Shown here: positions 1 to 5,840 of the stretch, piece by piece
How positions within the stretch are numbered: position 1 is the first letter of the stretch
Layout of the letters: every line of letters starts with the position of its first letter
Assembly: GCA_024256265.1 (NCBI GenBank)
Contig: JACGUK010000060.1
Coordinates: 1-6,171 of the forward strand
Direction: 5' to 3'
Origin: an archaeon
Lineage (GTDB): Archaea; Thermoproteota; Nitrososphaeria; Nitrososphaerales; JACAEJ01
Length of the DNA stretch: 6,171 bases
Position numbers and translations under genes: made by a program
Notes under the pieces: model-generated
The model's database searches: none
What the model saw: only the letters and a program-made list of their open reading frames with translations
Told to the model about the DNA's origin: nothing

Positions 1-28
1 CATTCTTATAATCTTTTTTAGAATGAGC

Positions 29-1342
29 TCATAACTCAATCTTAGTTAAAGTCTCTTTTGCCTTTCTTGATGCATTACCGATGATCTTGTAGGTGCAATA
101 ATTGCCACACATCGTGCAAGCTCCACTTTTACTTCTCATTCTATAATGTATCTCTTTTGCTCCATCAGGGTCTACGCTCAAATTTATCTGAGCCTTCCAA
201 TCGAGAAGAGAGCGAGCCTTTGAAATTTCTATATCATGCTCAATAGCCTTCTTGCCAAGCTTTACTATATCAGCTGCATGGGCAGCTATCTTCGATGCTA
301 TTACGCCTTGACGAACATCCTCTATGTTAGGAAGGCCGAGATGCTCTGCTGGAGTAACGTAGCAAAGGTAGTCTGCTCCAGCCATGGCTGCTATTGCCCC
401 ACCTATGGCTCCGGCTATATGATCATAGCCTGCAGCTATATCTGTCACAAGAGGACCAAGTAGATAAAAGGGTGCGCCTTTGCACAATAGCTTCTCCATC
501 TTTACGTTAGCCTCTATCTGATCCAATGGTAGATGTCCTGGTCCTTCGACTATAACCTGAACACCTTTATCCCAAGCCCTTTTTACAAGATTACTTATGG
601 TCATTAGCTCTTGAAGTTGAGCATAATCGCTAGCATCAGCAAGGCTTCCAGGTCTTAAAGCATCTCCTAAGCTCAAGACTACATCATACTTCTTTGCCAA
701 TTCGAGAAGATAGTCATAACTCGAGTAGAGCGGGTTCTCCTTTTCATTATGAAGCATCCAAGCAGCGAGAAAGGCTCCTCCTCTGCTCACTATGCCATTT
801 AGCCTCGGATGATCTATTACATGATTTACAATATCTAAGGTTATGCCACAATGCACAGTCATGAAGGCAACACCATCCTTCATGTGCTTTTCAATGACAT
901 TAAAGAGATCATCTATACTCATGCTGACTGGATTTTTATTTCTCTTGACAGCTTCTATATACGCTTGGTATACTGGTACTGTACCAAAGGGGACTTGAAC
1001 TTCTTTAAGGATTGTATTTCTGATAAGGTCTAAATCTCCTTCTGTACTTAAGTCCATGACGGTGTCTGCTCCATATTTAATTGCTACCTTTGCCTTCTCT
1101 AATTCAAGGCTTAAATTACATAAATCAGGGGATGTGCCTACGTTTGCGTTGATCTTTGTCCTAAGCCCTTCTCCTATACCAAGGGGCTCGTAAGAGCTTC
1201 TACCATTGTTACAGGTAATTACAACCGTACCACGGGCTATGCGGTCTCTTAGCCTTTCAAAAGATAACCCTTCCTTAAGGGCTACTTGTCTAACCTCTTC
1301 TGTAATTATACCCTGTCGGGCTGATATCATTTGAGTTGCCAT
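29..1342 (-). CDS. thiC: Phosphomethylpyrimidine synthase ThiC (radical SAM; short archaeal type)
   Basis: ThiC converts aminoimidazole ribotide to hydroxymethylpyrimidine phosphate for thiamine synthesis, using SAM and a 4Fe-4S cluster in the cytosol. Seen: 437 residues covering the catalytic barrel and lacking the long N-terminal extension of the roughly 630-residue enterobacterial enzyme. Family blocks include NNGRSSYEPLGIGEG near 45-59, GADTVMDLSTEGD near 91-103, EGPGH at 266-270 and TPAEHLGLP at 330-338. The cluster-binding cysteines are C409, C412 and C416. Their spacing is C-x2-C-x3-C, whereas E. coli-type ThiC has C-x2-C-x4-C; I recall the shorter spacing from archaeal and clostridial members and from the paralogue BzaF (5-hydroxybenzimidazole synthase). 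The start is the first ATG, giving the usual short lead into the GIITEE motif. No ribosome-binding site precedes it and a TATA-like box lies about 29 bases upstream, so the mRNA is probably leaderless. The gene diverges from alba. ThiC is favoured, but BzaF cannot be excluded by eye. Confidence 0.93.
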   Translation of the reverse strand: MATQMISARQGIITEEVRQVALKEGLSFERLRDRIARGTVVITCNNGRSSYEPLGIGEGLRTKINANVGTSPDLCNLSLELEKAKVAIKYGADTVMDLSTEGDLDLIRNTILKEVQVPFGTVPVYQAYIEAVKRNKNPVSMSIDDLFNVIEKHMKDGVAFMTVHCGITLDIVNHVIDHPRLNGIVSRGGAFLAAWMLHNEKENPLYSSYDYLLELAKKYDVVLSLGDALRPGSLADASDYAQLQELMTISNLVKRAWDKGVQVIVEGPGHLPLDQIEANVKMEKLLCKGAPFYLLGPLVTDIAAGYDHIAGAIGGAIAAMAGADYLCYVTPAEHLGLPNIEDVRQGVIASKIAAHAADIVKLGKKAIEHDIEISKARSLLDWKAQINLSVDPDGAKEIHYRMRSKSGACTMCGNYCTYKIIGNASRKAKETLTKIEL

Positions 1343-1367
1343 ATTATCTTAAAATTACTTTTGTCTT

Positions 1368-1375
1368 TTATTTAT
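1368..1375 (-). promoter_or_regulatory. TATA-like box of thiC
   Basis: On the minus strand this reads ATAAATAA inside an A/T-rich run, centred about 29 bases before the thiC ATG. Archaeal transcription usually starts about 25 bases after the box, which would place the mRNA 5' end within a few bases of the start codon and agrees with the absence of a ribosome-binding site. Inferred from position and composition only. Confidence 0.5.
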
Positions 1376-1423
1376 GAATATTGGCTCTGTTGATCAGTTA
1401 CCACTTTAAGTTGGACCGTAATG

Positions 1424-1431
1424 TATTTAAA
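1424..1431 (+). promoter_or_regulatory. TATA box of alba
   Basis: TATTTAAA on the plus strand, about 44 bases before the alba ATG. Transcription would start near 1452-1455, giving a leader of roughly 18 bases that holds the GGTG ribosome-binding site at 1463-1466. The same core occurs before the arsR gene at 2143-2150, which supports both as real boxes. A small palindrome, ACTTTAAGT, lies just upstream at 1403-1411. Confidence 0.6.
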
Positions 1432-1471
1432 GTAAATCGTTAGTTTTGCTTGTTATAAGTTAGGTGTCAGT

Positions 1472-1747
1472 ATGCCAGAGACAAACTCTGTATTCATAGG
1501 AAAAAAGCCAGTCATGAACTATGTCTTAGCATGTCTAACATTGTTCCAAAACGGTAGTGACTCAGTAATAATCAAAGCTAGGGGCAGAGCTATAAGTAAG
1601 GCTGTAGACGTAGCTCAGATAGCCATAAAAAGATTTGCGACAGGTATGAATGTGAAGAAGATAACCATAGACACAGAGCAGGTCAAGAGCAACGAGACCG
1701 GTAACATGAACAACGTCAGTTCCATCGAAATACATCTCAGCAAATAA
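1472..1747 (+). CDS. alba: Alba family DNA/RNA-binding chromatin protein
   Basis: Alba is a small abundant dimeric protein that coats and compacts DNA and also binds RNA in many archaea. Seen: 91 residues, the normal length. The N-terminal strand and loop FIGKKPVMNYV (8-18) carries the lysine pair K11/K12, the position whose acetylation state tunes DNA binding in Sulfolobus Alba. It is followed by the highly conserved IKARGRAISKAVDVA stretch (about 34-48) and a C-terminal beta hairpin rich in polar residues, ending in IEIHLSK. The start is set by GGTG at 1463-1466, five bases before the ATG, and by the MPETN-type N-terminus common to the family. The gene stands alone on the plus strand with its own TATA box and a strong terminator, consistent with monocistronic, high expression. 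There is no sign of truncation. Confidence 0.95.
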   Translation: MPETNSVFIGKKPVMNYVLACLTLFQNGSDSVIIKARGRAISKAVDVAQIAIKRFATGMNVKKITIDTEQVKSNETGNMNNVSSIEIHLSK

Positions 1748-1780
1748 GTGGGGTTAAGGACCCCGCCATTTTTTGTTTTT
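1748..1780 (+). terminator. Hairpin plus T-tract terminator after alba
   Basis: Directly after the alba stop codon, GTGGGG (1748-1753) pairs with CCCCGC (1761-1766), with one G-T wobble and a possible extra T-A pair inside, leaving a loop of 5-7 bases. A near-continuous T-run follows (1769-1780, broken by one G). This resembles a bacterial intrinsic terminator; in archaea the T-run alone can be enough. On the minus strand the same hairpin is followed only by a weak T stretch, so it probably does little for the converging arsR transcript. Confidence 0.8.
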
Positions 1781-1842
1781 ATTATAGTTAGAAATTTAGC
1801 CATCCTTAAAGACATTTATCTGCCTAATTTAAGGTAGAGCAA

Positions 1843-2103
1843 TTAAAGATCAGCTAGAAGGTTTGCTATCTCTGGCTTGGCAAGGCTATAATAAGTCAAG
1901 AAGCCATCCTCTCTTTTCTTTACGATCTCTTCTTTCTCAAGCATGTTCAGATGTATAAGAGCCTTTGGCTGGCTCTTTATGATCTCACAGGCACACCTCT
2001 CTTTAAGTGAGAGCATCTTCATGATTCTTAACCTAGTTACATCTTCCAGTATTTCGGGAGAAACTAGTCCCTTTAACCTCGCCCTCGCCTTCGTTTCGTC
2101 CAT
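1843..2103 (-). CDS. ArsR-family winged-helix regulator with a shortened helix-turn
   Basis: A small cytosolic transcription factor, most likely a dimeric repressor. Seen: 86 residues, close to a minimal ArsR domain. A first helix segment (SPEILEDVTRLRIMKML, about 14-30) precedes a C-A-C-E motif where metal-sensing ArsR proteins have their C-V-C-D/E metal site. The recognition helix SQPKALIHLNMLEKEEIV and the wing KKREDGFLTYYSL follow. Compared with the usual pattern, about four residues are missing between C-x-C-E and SQP, so the turn before the recognition helix is short. The ATG is fixed by GAGGAG (minus-strand copy of 2112-2117) eight bases upstream and by an in-frame stop just before it. 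It lies 64 bases downstream of the MetE-like gene on the same strand and has its own TATA box, so it may be both co-transcribed and independently expressed. The ligand is unknown: a metal, or a methionine-cycle metabolite as in SAH-sensing SahR, is possible. Confidence 0.85.
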   Translation of the reverse strand: MDETKARARLKGLVSPEILEDVTRLRIMKMLSLKERCACEIIKSQPKALIHLNMLEKEEIVKKREDGFLTYYSLAKPEIANLLADL

Positions 2104-2142
2104 TCCAGACTCTCCTCAACGGTTTCTGTCATGTTTTATTCA

Positions 2143-2150
2143 TTTAAATA
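2143..2150 (-). promoter_or_regulatory. TATA box of the arsR-family gene
   Basis: On the minus strand this reads TATTTAAA, the same core as the alba box, about 43 bases before the ATG at 2103. Predicted transcription start is near 2120, leaving a short leader that contains the GAGGAG ribosome-binding site. It lies in the 64-base spacer after the MetE-like gene, so the regulator can be transcribed separately from the gene upstream. Confidence 0.55.
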
Positions 2151-2167
2151 CGTTTTCATGCACCAAC

Positions 2168-3310
2168 TTAGCCTTTAATGGCATCAGATACTCTCTTGAG
2201 ATACTCTAATGCACACTCGTAGGTTGGGAAGCTTTTCATTCCACACTCAGGACCAGCGTATGGAACTCTCTCAATGCCATAATTATCTACCATCTTTTTC
2301 AATCTTTTTCCCATAATTTTGACAGATTCAAGAAAATCCTTAGGGTCAATTCTTTCCTTCTTTATCCCAGTCCAAGCCTTCTCAACCCTTTGCATAAGAA
2401 TCACTTCATCGATTTCCTTATGCGATTCTACCAAAATTCTCTCTCTGATAAGCCTATCAAAATCCGTTATGCATATACTCGCTTTCAGGAATTTATCTTT
2501 CTCCTCAAGAAGTTGCTTTACTCTTTTGGATTCATAGATAGGGTCTTCAGCATGTGATTCAACTATATTCAATGATTTTATCTCCCAAAACAACTCATCT
2601 GCTGTGTTATGAAGGTGAAGACATGAACTTGTCCCTCTCGTTGTTGCCTCATGAAAAATACTCTCCCAAGCCTTAAGTAATTCCTCTCTTCCTTCAGTAC
2701 CATAATCGATCAAAGGATCGCTTAAAAAACCAAAAGCTGGCTCATCGACAGAAATCAATTCTACCTCTGAATATTTGTCCTTATAGATGTTACCTGAGAT
2801 GAATTTTGAAAGGGCCCCACTTAGCTCTCTGAATATGCCAATTCTTCTATCTAAAAAAAGGGACGATAGAGTATATGGACCAGTAATGCATATCTTTATC
2901 TTGAAAGGATTGTCTAATTTCTCATAAATCACTCGTGAGTTTTTTTTAATTGCTTGAACTTCGGGTATTTTAGCCATCTCAGACCTTACTGATAAGCTTT
3001 CAACGATTAGGTAACCGTTTTCACTCTTTTTTATTCCATCAATAGAATCTAAGAACATGGTGTTCATATCTCTAAATTGTGGATAGTTTGGAACATTTAT
3101 CCCGGCCTCAAGCTTGTCTAAGAATCCTTTGATAATTTTCTCCTCAAAATATTTTACAGGCTCATATGAAGGATGACCCATGCCATAAAGCAGGGAGAGC
3201 ATCGAGTCAAAGATCATAGCGCCTCTTGAGAATTTATCAAATTCTCCAATGAAGGGCATGCTCCCAACATCGTAAGATTTAATCTTCAACAAATAATTCC
3301 AATCCTCCAA
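2168..3310 (-). CDS. Core-type MetE-like methyltransferase (UROD/MetE superfamily), His-x-His variant
   Basis: Resembles the C-terminal catalytic barrel of cobalamin-independent methionine synthase. Archaeal core MetE proteins have no folate-binding N-terminal half and in studied cases take the methyl group from a methylcorrinoid. Seen, numbered from the TTG at 3310 (380 residues): an N-terminal DVGSMPFIG like the family's GS-P entry motif (14-22); GPYT at 144-147; the DEPA substrate motif at 189-192; HLH at 232-234; E251 in VESHAEDP; and C356 in GPECGMK. In MetE the zinc ligands are His, Cys, Glu and Cys; here the second is replaced by His234. The longest frame opens with TTG at 3310, but GGAGG lies inside it (3304-3308), so the true start is probably TTG at 3292 or 3289; both keep the GS-P motif. 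It is followed by the arsR gene. A methyltransfer role is well supported by fold motifs; the acceptor (homocysteine, CoM or another thiol) is inference. Confidence 0.85.
   Translation of the reverse strand: MEDWNYLLKIKSYDVGSMPFIGEFDKFSRGAMIFDSMLSLLYGMGHPSYEPVKYFEEKIIKGFLDKLEAGINVPNYPQFRDMNTMFLDSIDGIKKSENGYLIVESLSVRSEMAKIPEVQAIKKNSRVIYEKLDNPFKIKICITGPYTLSSLFLDRRIGIFRELSGALSKFISGNIYKDKYSEVELISVDEPAFGFLSDPLIDYGTEGREELLKAWESIFHEATTRGTSSCLHLHNTADELFWEIKSLNIVESHAEDPIYESKRVKQLLEEKDKFLKASICITDFDRLIRERILVESHKEIDEVILMQRVEKAWTGIKKERIDPKDFLESVKIMGKRLKKMVDNYGIERVPYAGPECGMKSFPTYECALEYLKRVSDAIKG
3304..3308 (-). promoter_or_regulatory. Ribosome-binding site that moves the MetE-like start inward
   Basis: The minus strand reads GGAGG here, the strongest Shine-Dalgarno match near the gene. 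It overlaps codons 1-3 of the longest frame, so it cannot serve the TTG at 3310. It sits 11 bases before TTG at 3292-3290 and 14 before TTG at 3289-3287. No ATG, GTG or other TTG lies in frame before the conserved GS-P motif. Confidence 0.55.
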
Positions 3311-3324
3311 TCATTAAAAGAAGG

Positions 3325-3345
3325 CTTTATAATATCTAAAATTTA
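3325..3345 (-). promoter_or_regulatory. Candidate TATA region of the MetE-like gene
   Basis: The minus strand carries two overlapping A/T-rich candidates. The distal one is AAATAAATTTT, preceded by GG (a possible BRE), and would start RNA near 3312-3315. The proximal one is ATTATAAAG and would start RNA near 3303. The distal box leaves room for the GGAGG at 3304-3308 in a short leader; I cannot tell which is used. Confidence 0.4.
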
Positions 3346-3522
3346 TTTCCATCTATAAGTCTTACTTGATTTCTTGAAGAGTCTTGATTATGGATGAACG
3401 AAAGCTACTTTTCTTTGCTTTATGATTGCGCTCCATCGTTGTTTCCCATTAGTTCTCTCCAGATTCAAGTTGTCAGACTCAGTTGCGCATGTAATAGTCA
3501 TATGCGGCTGGCTTTGCGTAAT

Positions 3523-4593
3523 CTATGCCACTGATGCAAGTAGTTTGAAGGCTTTCTCCTCTATTTTAGCACATTCCACTATTTTTGGTTGGGCCTTAGC
3601 CAAAATGTCTTTAACCTTATCCTTCTGTGCTTCACTTGCCACGAGGAGAATATTTGCTATCTCTGTCCAGATGCCAGCTGATTTCATCATCGAATCACTC
3701 GCTTCTTCCAGAATTTTTGCATGAAGCACGTTGCTAGCCTCTCTTAAGAACCGTGAGTACATTCTTCTGAAGAGTCCCCCTCCAGTGCCAGCTTCTTCGA
3801 TAAAAGCGTAGGCGAGAAACAGAGTCAGTTTGAGCATTGGGATTTGGGCCTTAAATTGAATAGGATCGTAGACAGTCCCATGTATGATGTCAGGCCATTT
3901 GATAACCTGCTTCGCGAAATGTCTTATTCCATTTATGCCCAGTTTTTTGATCGGAGGGTTTAGAAAACTCTCTGCATTGCTCTTGATGGCAGTTTTGATG
4001 GCTTCTTCCAACGGCACCGATTCCTTCGGAAAGGAAAAGGTGAACCAAGCGTTCTTAGGCGGAAACGGTTTGAATGTGGAGCTTCTTGCTTCAGCCAAGC
4101 TCTCAAAAGAGGTAACGAAAAGTCCATCTTCTCTCCTCTTTGCTTCAATCTTTTTGTTGCGGATGTCTGTAACGTAGGCTTCTCCCCTCTCTTCGTCATA
4201 TTCAGCGAGCACGATTGCGTGACCAAAGTGACCAGTCTCGCCTCTCCAGTAGTCAAGGTAGAACATGTCAGCCTGAAGCATCACAGGGATGTCGTTATCA
4301 ATTAGCTCCCTAACAGTTTGCCACGCCTTTTTCGCACTTTTCGTGGTCTTCTTCTCCCATCTGATTCCAAGTATCCTGCATACATCCTCGATTCCTCTAC
4401 TCCCTCGCCCACCGATAAAAATCGGAGGTACAGCACTTTTCATAGGCCAATAAGCAAAGCCTAAGCTACAATCTAGCCCGAAAACCATGTCCTCACTAAA
4501 CTTGTGACCATGAAACTCAAACATATCCCTTAGCGATGACGATATACAATGAAAACCCGGTCTGTGGACGAACCCCCTAACCATTTTTCTCAT
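3523..4593 (-). CDS. BtrH N-terminal domain / DUF4872 protein (papain-like Cys-His acyltransferase or amidase-like)
   Basis: BtrH, the named relative, moves a gamma-glutamyl-type acyl group from a carrier protein to an aminoglycoside in butirosin synthesis; homologues elsewhere have no known substrate. Seen: 356 residues. The N-terminal part starts with GFHCISSSLRDMFEFHG, placing a nucleophile-like C16 at a helix start, followed by the SEDMVFGLDCSLGFAY signature. H125 in GHFGHAIVLAEYD and D143 in YVTD fit a Cys-His-Asp triad. The C-terminal helical half contains EEAGTGGGLFRRMYSRFL (266-283), the DUF4872 hallmark. There is no signal peptide or clear membrane segment, so it should be cytosolic. 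It is the third gene of a minus-strand cluster, 46 bases after the effector-only TrmB paralogue. GAGG (4596-4599) is only two bases before the first ATG and 11 before the ATG of residue 4, so the start is uncertain by three codons. No carrier protein or peptide-synthesis genes are visible nearby. Confidence 0.85.
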   Translation of the reverse strand: MRKMVRGFVHRPGFHCISSSLRDMFEFHGHKFSEDMVFGLDCSLGFAYWPMKSAVPPIFIGGRGSRGIEDVCRILGIRWEKKTTKSAKKAWQTVRELIDNDIPVMLQADMFYLDYWRGETGHFGHAIVLAEYDEERGEAYVTDIRNKKIEAKRREDGLFVTSFESLAEARSSTFKPFPPKNAWFTFSFPKESVPLEEAIKTAIKSNAESFLNPPIKKLGINGIRHFAKQVIKWPDIIHGTVYDPIQFKAQIPMLKLTLFLAYAFIEEAGTGGGLFRRMYSRFLREASNVLHAKILEEASDSMMKSAGIWTEIANILLVASEAQKDKVKDILAKAQPKIVECAKIEEKAFKLLASVA

Positions 4594-4639
4594 ATCCTCA
4601 CTTTGGTGATCATTTATCGCTTTTTAGTGCGCCGTAAAT

Positions 4640-5074
4640 CTACCATTTCTTTGAATATCTCCAACCCATTTCAAAAGTTTCCATTAGGCATTTAACACAT
4701 TTGCTGTATTCCATAGATGAGACATCAAATATTTTGTCATCCAGCCACACGACGTTGAAAACCACATCTGAAAAAACAATGGAACCGGTGTTTGCTTCGG
4801 TACCCCTAAAATCGACATAGATTCTTGCCTTTGTTGTCGCAATCTTACCCAATCTTCTCAGTTCCTCAGTGGGTTTCTCGCCAAAAGGCAAGATTACCTT
4901 TAAGTCCTTGTCTCTTAAGAGTGGTTTCAGCTCGTCCAGCAATTTCATTGGAATGTTATTGATCCTCATTCTCCTCGATTTCTGAATCTTCCTCTTGATC
5001 TCTTCTATTCCCTCATCCACCGTGCTAAAAGTTGTTGAGATTTTGGCTTCATATCTCCCTTCTACGATTGGCAT
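4640..5074 (-). CDS. TrmB-type effector-domain protein lacking the DNA-binding domain
   Basis: A 144-residue protein that aligns by eye with the C-terminal half (about 108-238) of the TrmB-type regulator just upstream. Shared points are the helix with a run of basic residues before an N-N pair (RRMRINN against AKTIWINN), the strand and loop LKVILPFGEK against VRVLLFPGEK, and the tail Y-x-x-C-x-K-C followed by E and G-W (C126 and C129 here). There is no winged helix, so it cannot bind DNA in the TrmB way. It may bind the same ligand, pair with the regulator, or act as a sensor subunit. I chose ATG at 5074 over an ATG at 5137 that would overlap the upstream gene by 52 bases: the regulator's stop lies 11 bases before 5074, a GAGG overlapping that stop sits about nine bases upstream, and similarity begins only after it. 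The close spacing suggests translational coupling. Confidence 0.85.
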   Translation of the reverse strand: MPIVEGRYEAKISTTFSTVDEGIEEIKRKIQKSRRMRINNIPMKLLDELKPLLRDKDLKVILPFGEKPTEELRRLGKIATTKARIYVDFRGTEANTGSIVFSDVVFNVVWLDDKIFDVSSMEYSKCVKCLMETFEMGWRYSKKW

Positions 5075-5085
5075 TTTGTCTTCCC

Positions 5086-5802
5086 TCACACCTCTTTTGC
5101 TACGTTCCATCCAAGACTGTTCCATTCCAAGAAGCATTTAGCACACTCATCGTACAACATTTCGTCTACAACATACTGATGATTCATCGGATCTTCAAAC
5201 ACGGTAAATGTCCTGCTTTCATCGAGAGTAATTGACATCGATGGCACCTCTTTGTTATGGACCATACAAACAATCTTCACTCCAGCCTCTCTAAATTTCA
5301 CTTTTTTATCATCAATTTTCTTTTCGCCAGGAAAGAGAAGGACCCTAACCTCTGCGTCTTTACTAAACGTATCATTCACCTTTTTTAGGAAATCTGTTGT
5401 TGCATTGTTTATCCATATGGTCTTAGCCTTCCTCATTTCTTCTTTCAAGCTCCTAAGCCCAACATCGAATTTCAGTATCACAAATTTCTCCTTCATTTCC
5501 ATCACCTCCCTATCGAGCGTCGCCTGAATCGACTTCAGAAACTCACTATAATCTTTCTTGAACTTTTCGAAGATGTCACGGGGGTCAACGGCCTTGAACA
5601 AAAGCGGTATTCCAGAATAGATTCTTATCCAACCCTTATGCTCTAGTGACTCCAAAACCTGATAAATCTTCGTCCTTGGAACACCAGACTTTTCAGAAAG
5701 CTTTGTTGCACTATTCAAATGATCTCTCAGTAAACTGAGATACACCTTGGCTTCATACTCTGTAAGTCCGATTTTCTGCAGTTTCTTGGCGACGCTTTCC
5801 AT
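5086..5802 (-). CDS. TrmB-family transcriptional regulator (winged helix plus effector domain)
   Basis: TrmB proteins are archaeal regulators that bind DNA through an N-terminal winged helix and sense a small molecule, often a sugar, through a C-terminal domain. Seen: 238 residues. The N-terminus carries the classic LQKIGLTEYEAKVYLSLL (8-25), then the recognition region KSGVPRTKIYQVLESLEHKG (38-57) and a wing with GIPLLFKAVDP (64-74). A charged, probably coiled-coil helix spans about 75-105. The remainder is a short effector domain that ends in YDECAKCFLEWNSLGW, with a C220-x2-C223 pair. It is shorter than maltose-sensing TrmB (about 340 residues) and lacks its sugar-binding extension, so the ligand is open. 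The ATG is unambiguous from family alignment; there is no ribosome-binding site and a TATA-like box lies about 27 bases upstream, indicating a leaderless mRNA. First gene of a three-gene cluster; the palindrome at 5841-5856 suggests self-regulation. Confidence 0.9.
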   Translation of the reverse strand: MESVAKKLQKIGLTEYEAKVYLSLLRDHLNSATKLSEKSGVPRTKIYQVLESLEHKGWIRIYSGIPLLFKAVDPRDIFEKFKKDYSEFLKSIQATLDREVMEMKEKFVILKFDVGLRSLKEEMRKAKTIWINNATTDFLKKVNDTFSKDAEVRVLLFPGEKKIDDKKVKFREAGVKIVCMVHNKEVPSMSITLDESRTFTVFEDPMNHQYVVDEMLYDECAKCFLEWNSLGWNVAKEV

Positions 5803-5823
5803 TAATAATCTAAAAGAAATACA

Positions 5824-5834
5824 AAAATAAATAA
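5824..5834 (-). promoter_or_regulatory. TATA-like box of the TrmB-type operon
   Basis: The minus strand reads TTATTTATTTT, about 27 bases before the ATG at 5802, which would make the transcript start at or next to the start codon. No ribosome-binding site is present, in agreement. It would drive the regulator, its effector-only paralogue and the BtrH-like gene together. Confidence 0.5.
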
Positions 5835-5840
5835 TTACTG

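Noticed and set aside
1..28. Start codon of a further minus-strand gene at the extreme left edge (ATG read from 3 to 1)
   Set aside because: Only the three bases of a possible ATG are inside the window; there is no coding sequence to judge.
1343..1471. TPP riboswitch upstream of thiC
   Set aside because: None of the conserved TPP-aptamer blocks are present, and the TATA position implies essentially no leader RNA.
1943..2209. 88-residue plus-strand frame opposite the arsR gene
   Set aside because: Antisense shadow that runs through the whole regulator and the end of the MetE-like gene; Ser/Phe-rich translation typical of antisense frames.
3362..3436. 24-residue basic peptide on the minus strand between the BtrH-like and MetE-like genes
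   Set aside because: Too short, no ribosome-binding site, and no recognisable motif; chance expectation is high.
3486..3506. CGCAT/ATGCG inverted repeat just after the BtrH-like stop as a terminator
   Set aside because: Only five base pairs with an 11-base loop and no T-run on the minus strand.
3311..3522. C/D-box small RNA in the 212-base spacer before the BtrH-like stop
   Set aside because: No proper pairing of C-box and D-box sequences at the usual distance; apart from the MetE-like promoter I see nothing in this spacer.
3422..3724. 100-residue plus-strand frame overlapping the 3' end of the BtrH-like gene
   Set aside because: Antisense to conserved coding sequence over most of its length, no ribosome-binding site or promoter, and no family motif.
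3960..4256. 98-residue open frame on the same strand inside the BtrH-like gene
   Set aside because: It is a different frame of a well-supported coding region; its translation is rich in Arg, Lys and Ser with no recognisable motif.
5075..5137. Upstream ATG at 5137 extending the effector-only TrmB paralogue by 21 residues
   Set aside because: It overlaps the end of the regulator gene by 52 bases, the added residues have no counterpart in the paralogue, and ATG 5074 has better spacing to a GAGG and to the preceding stop.
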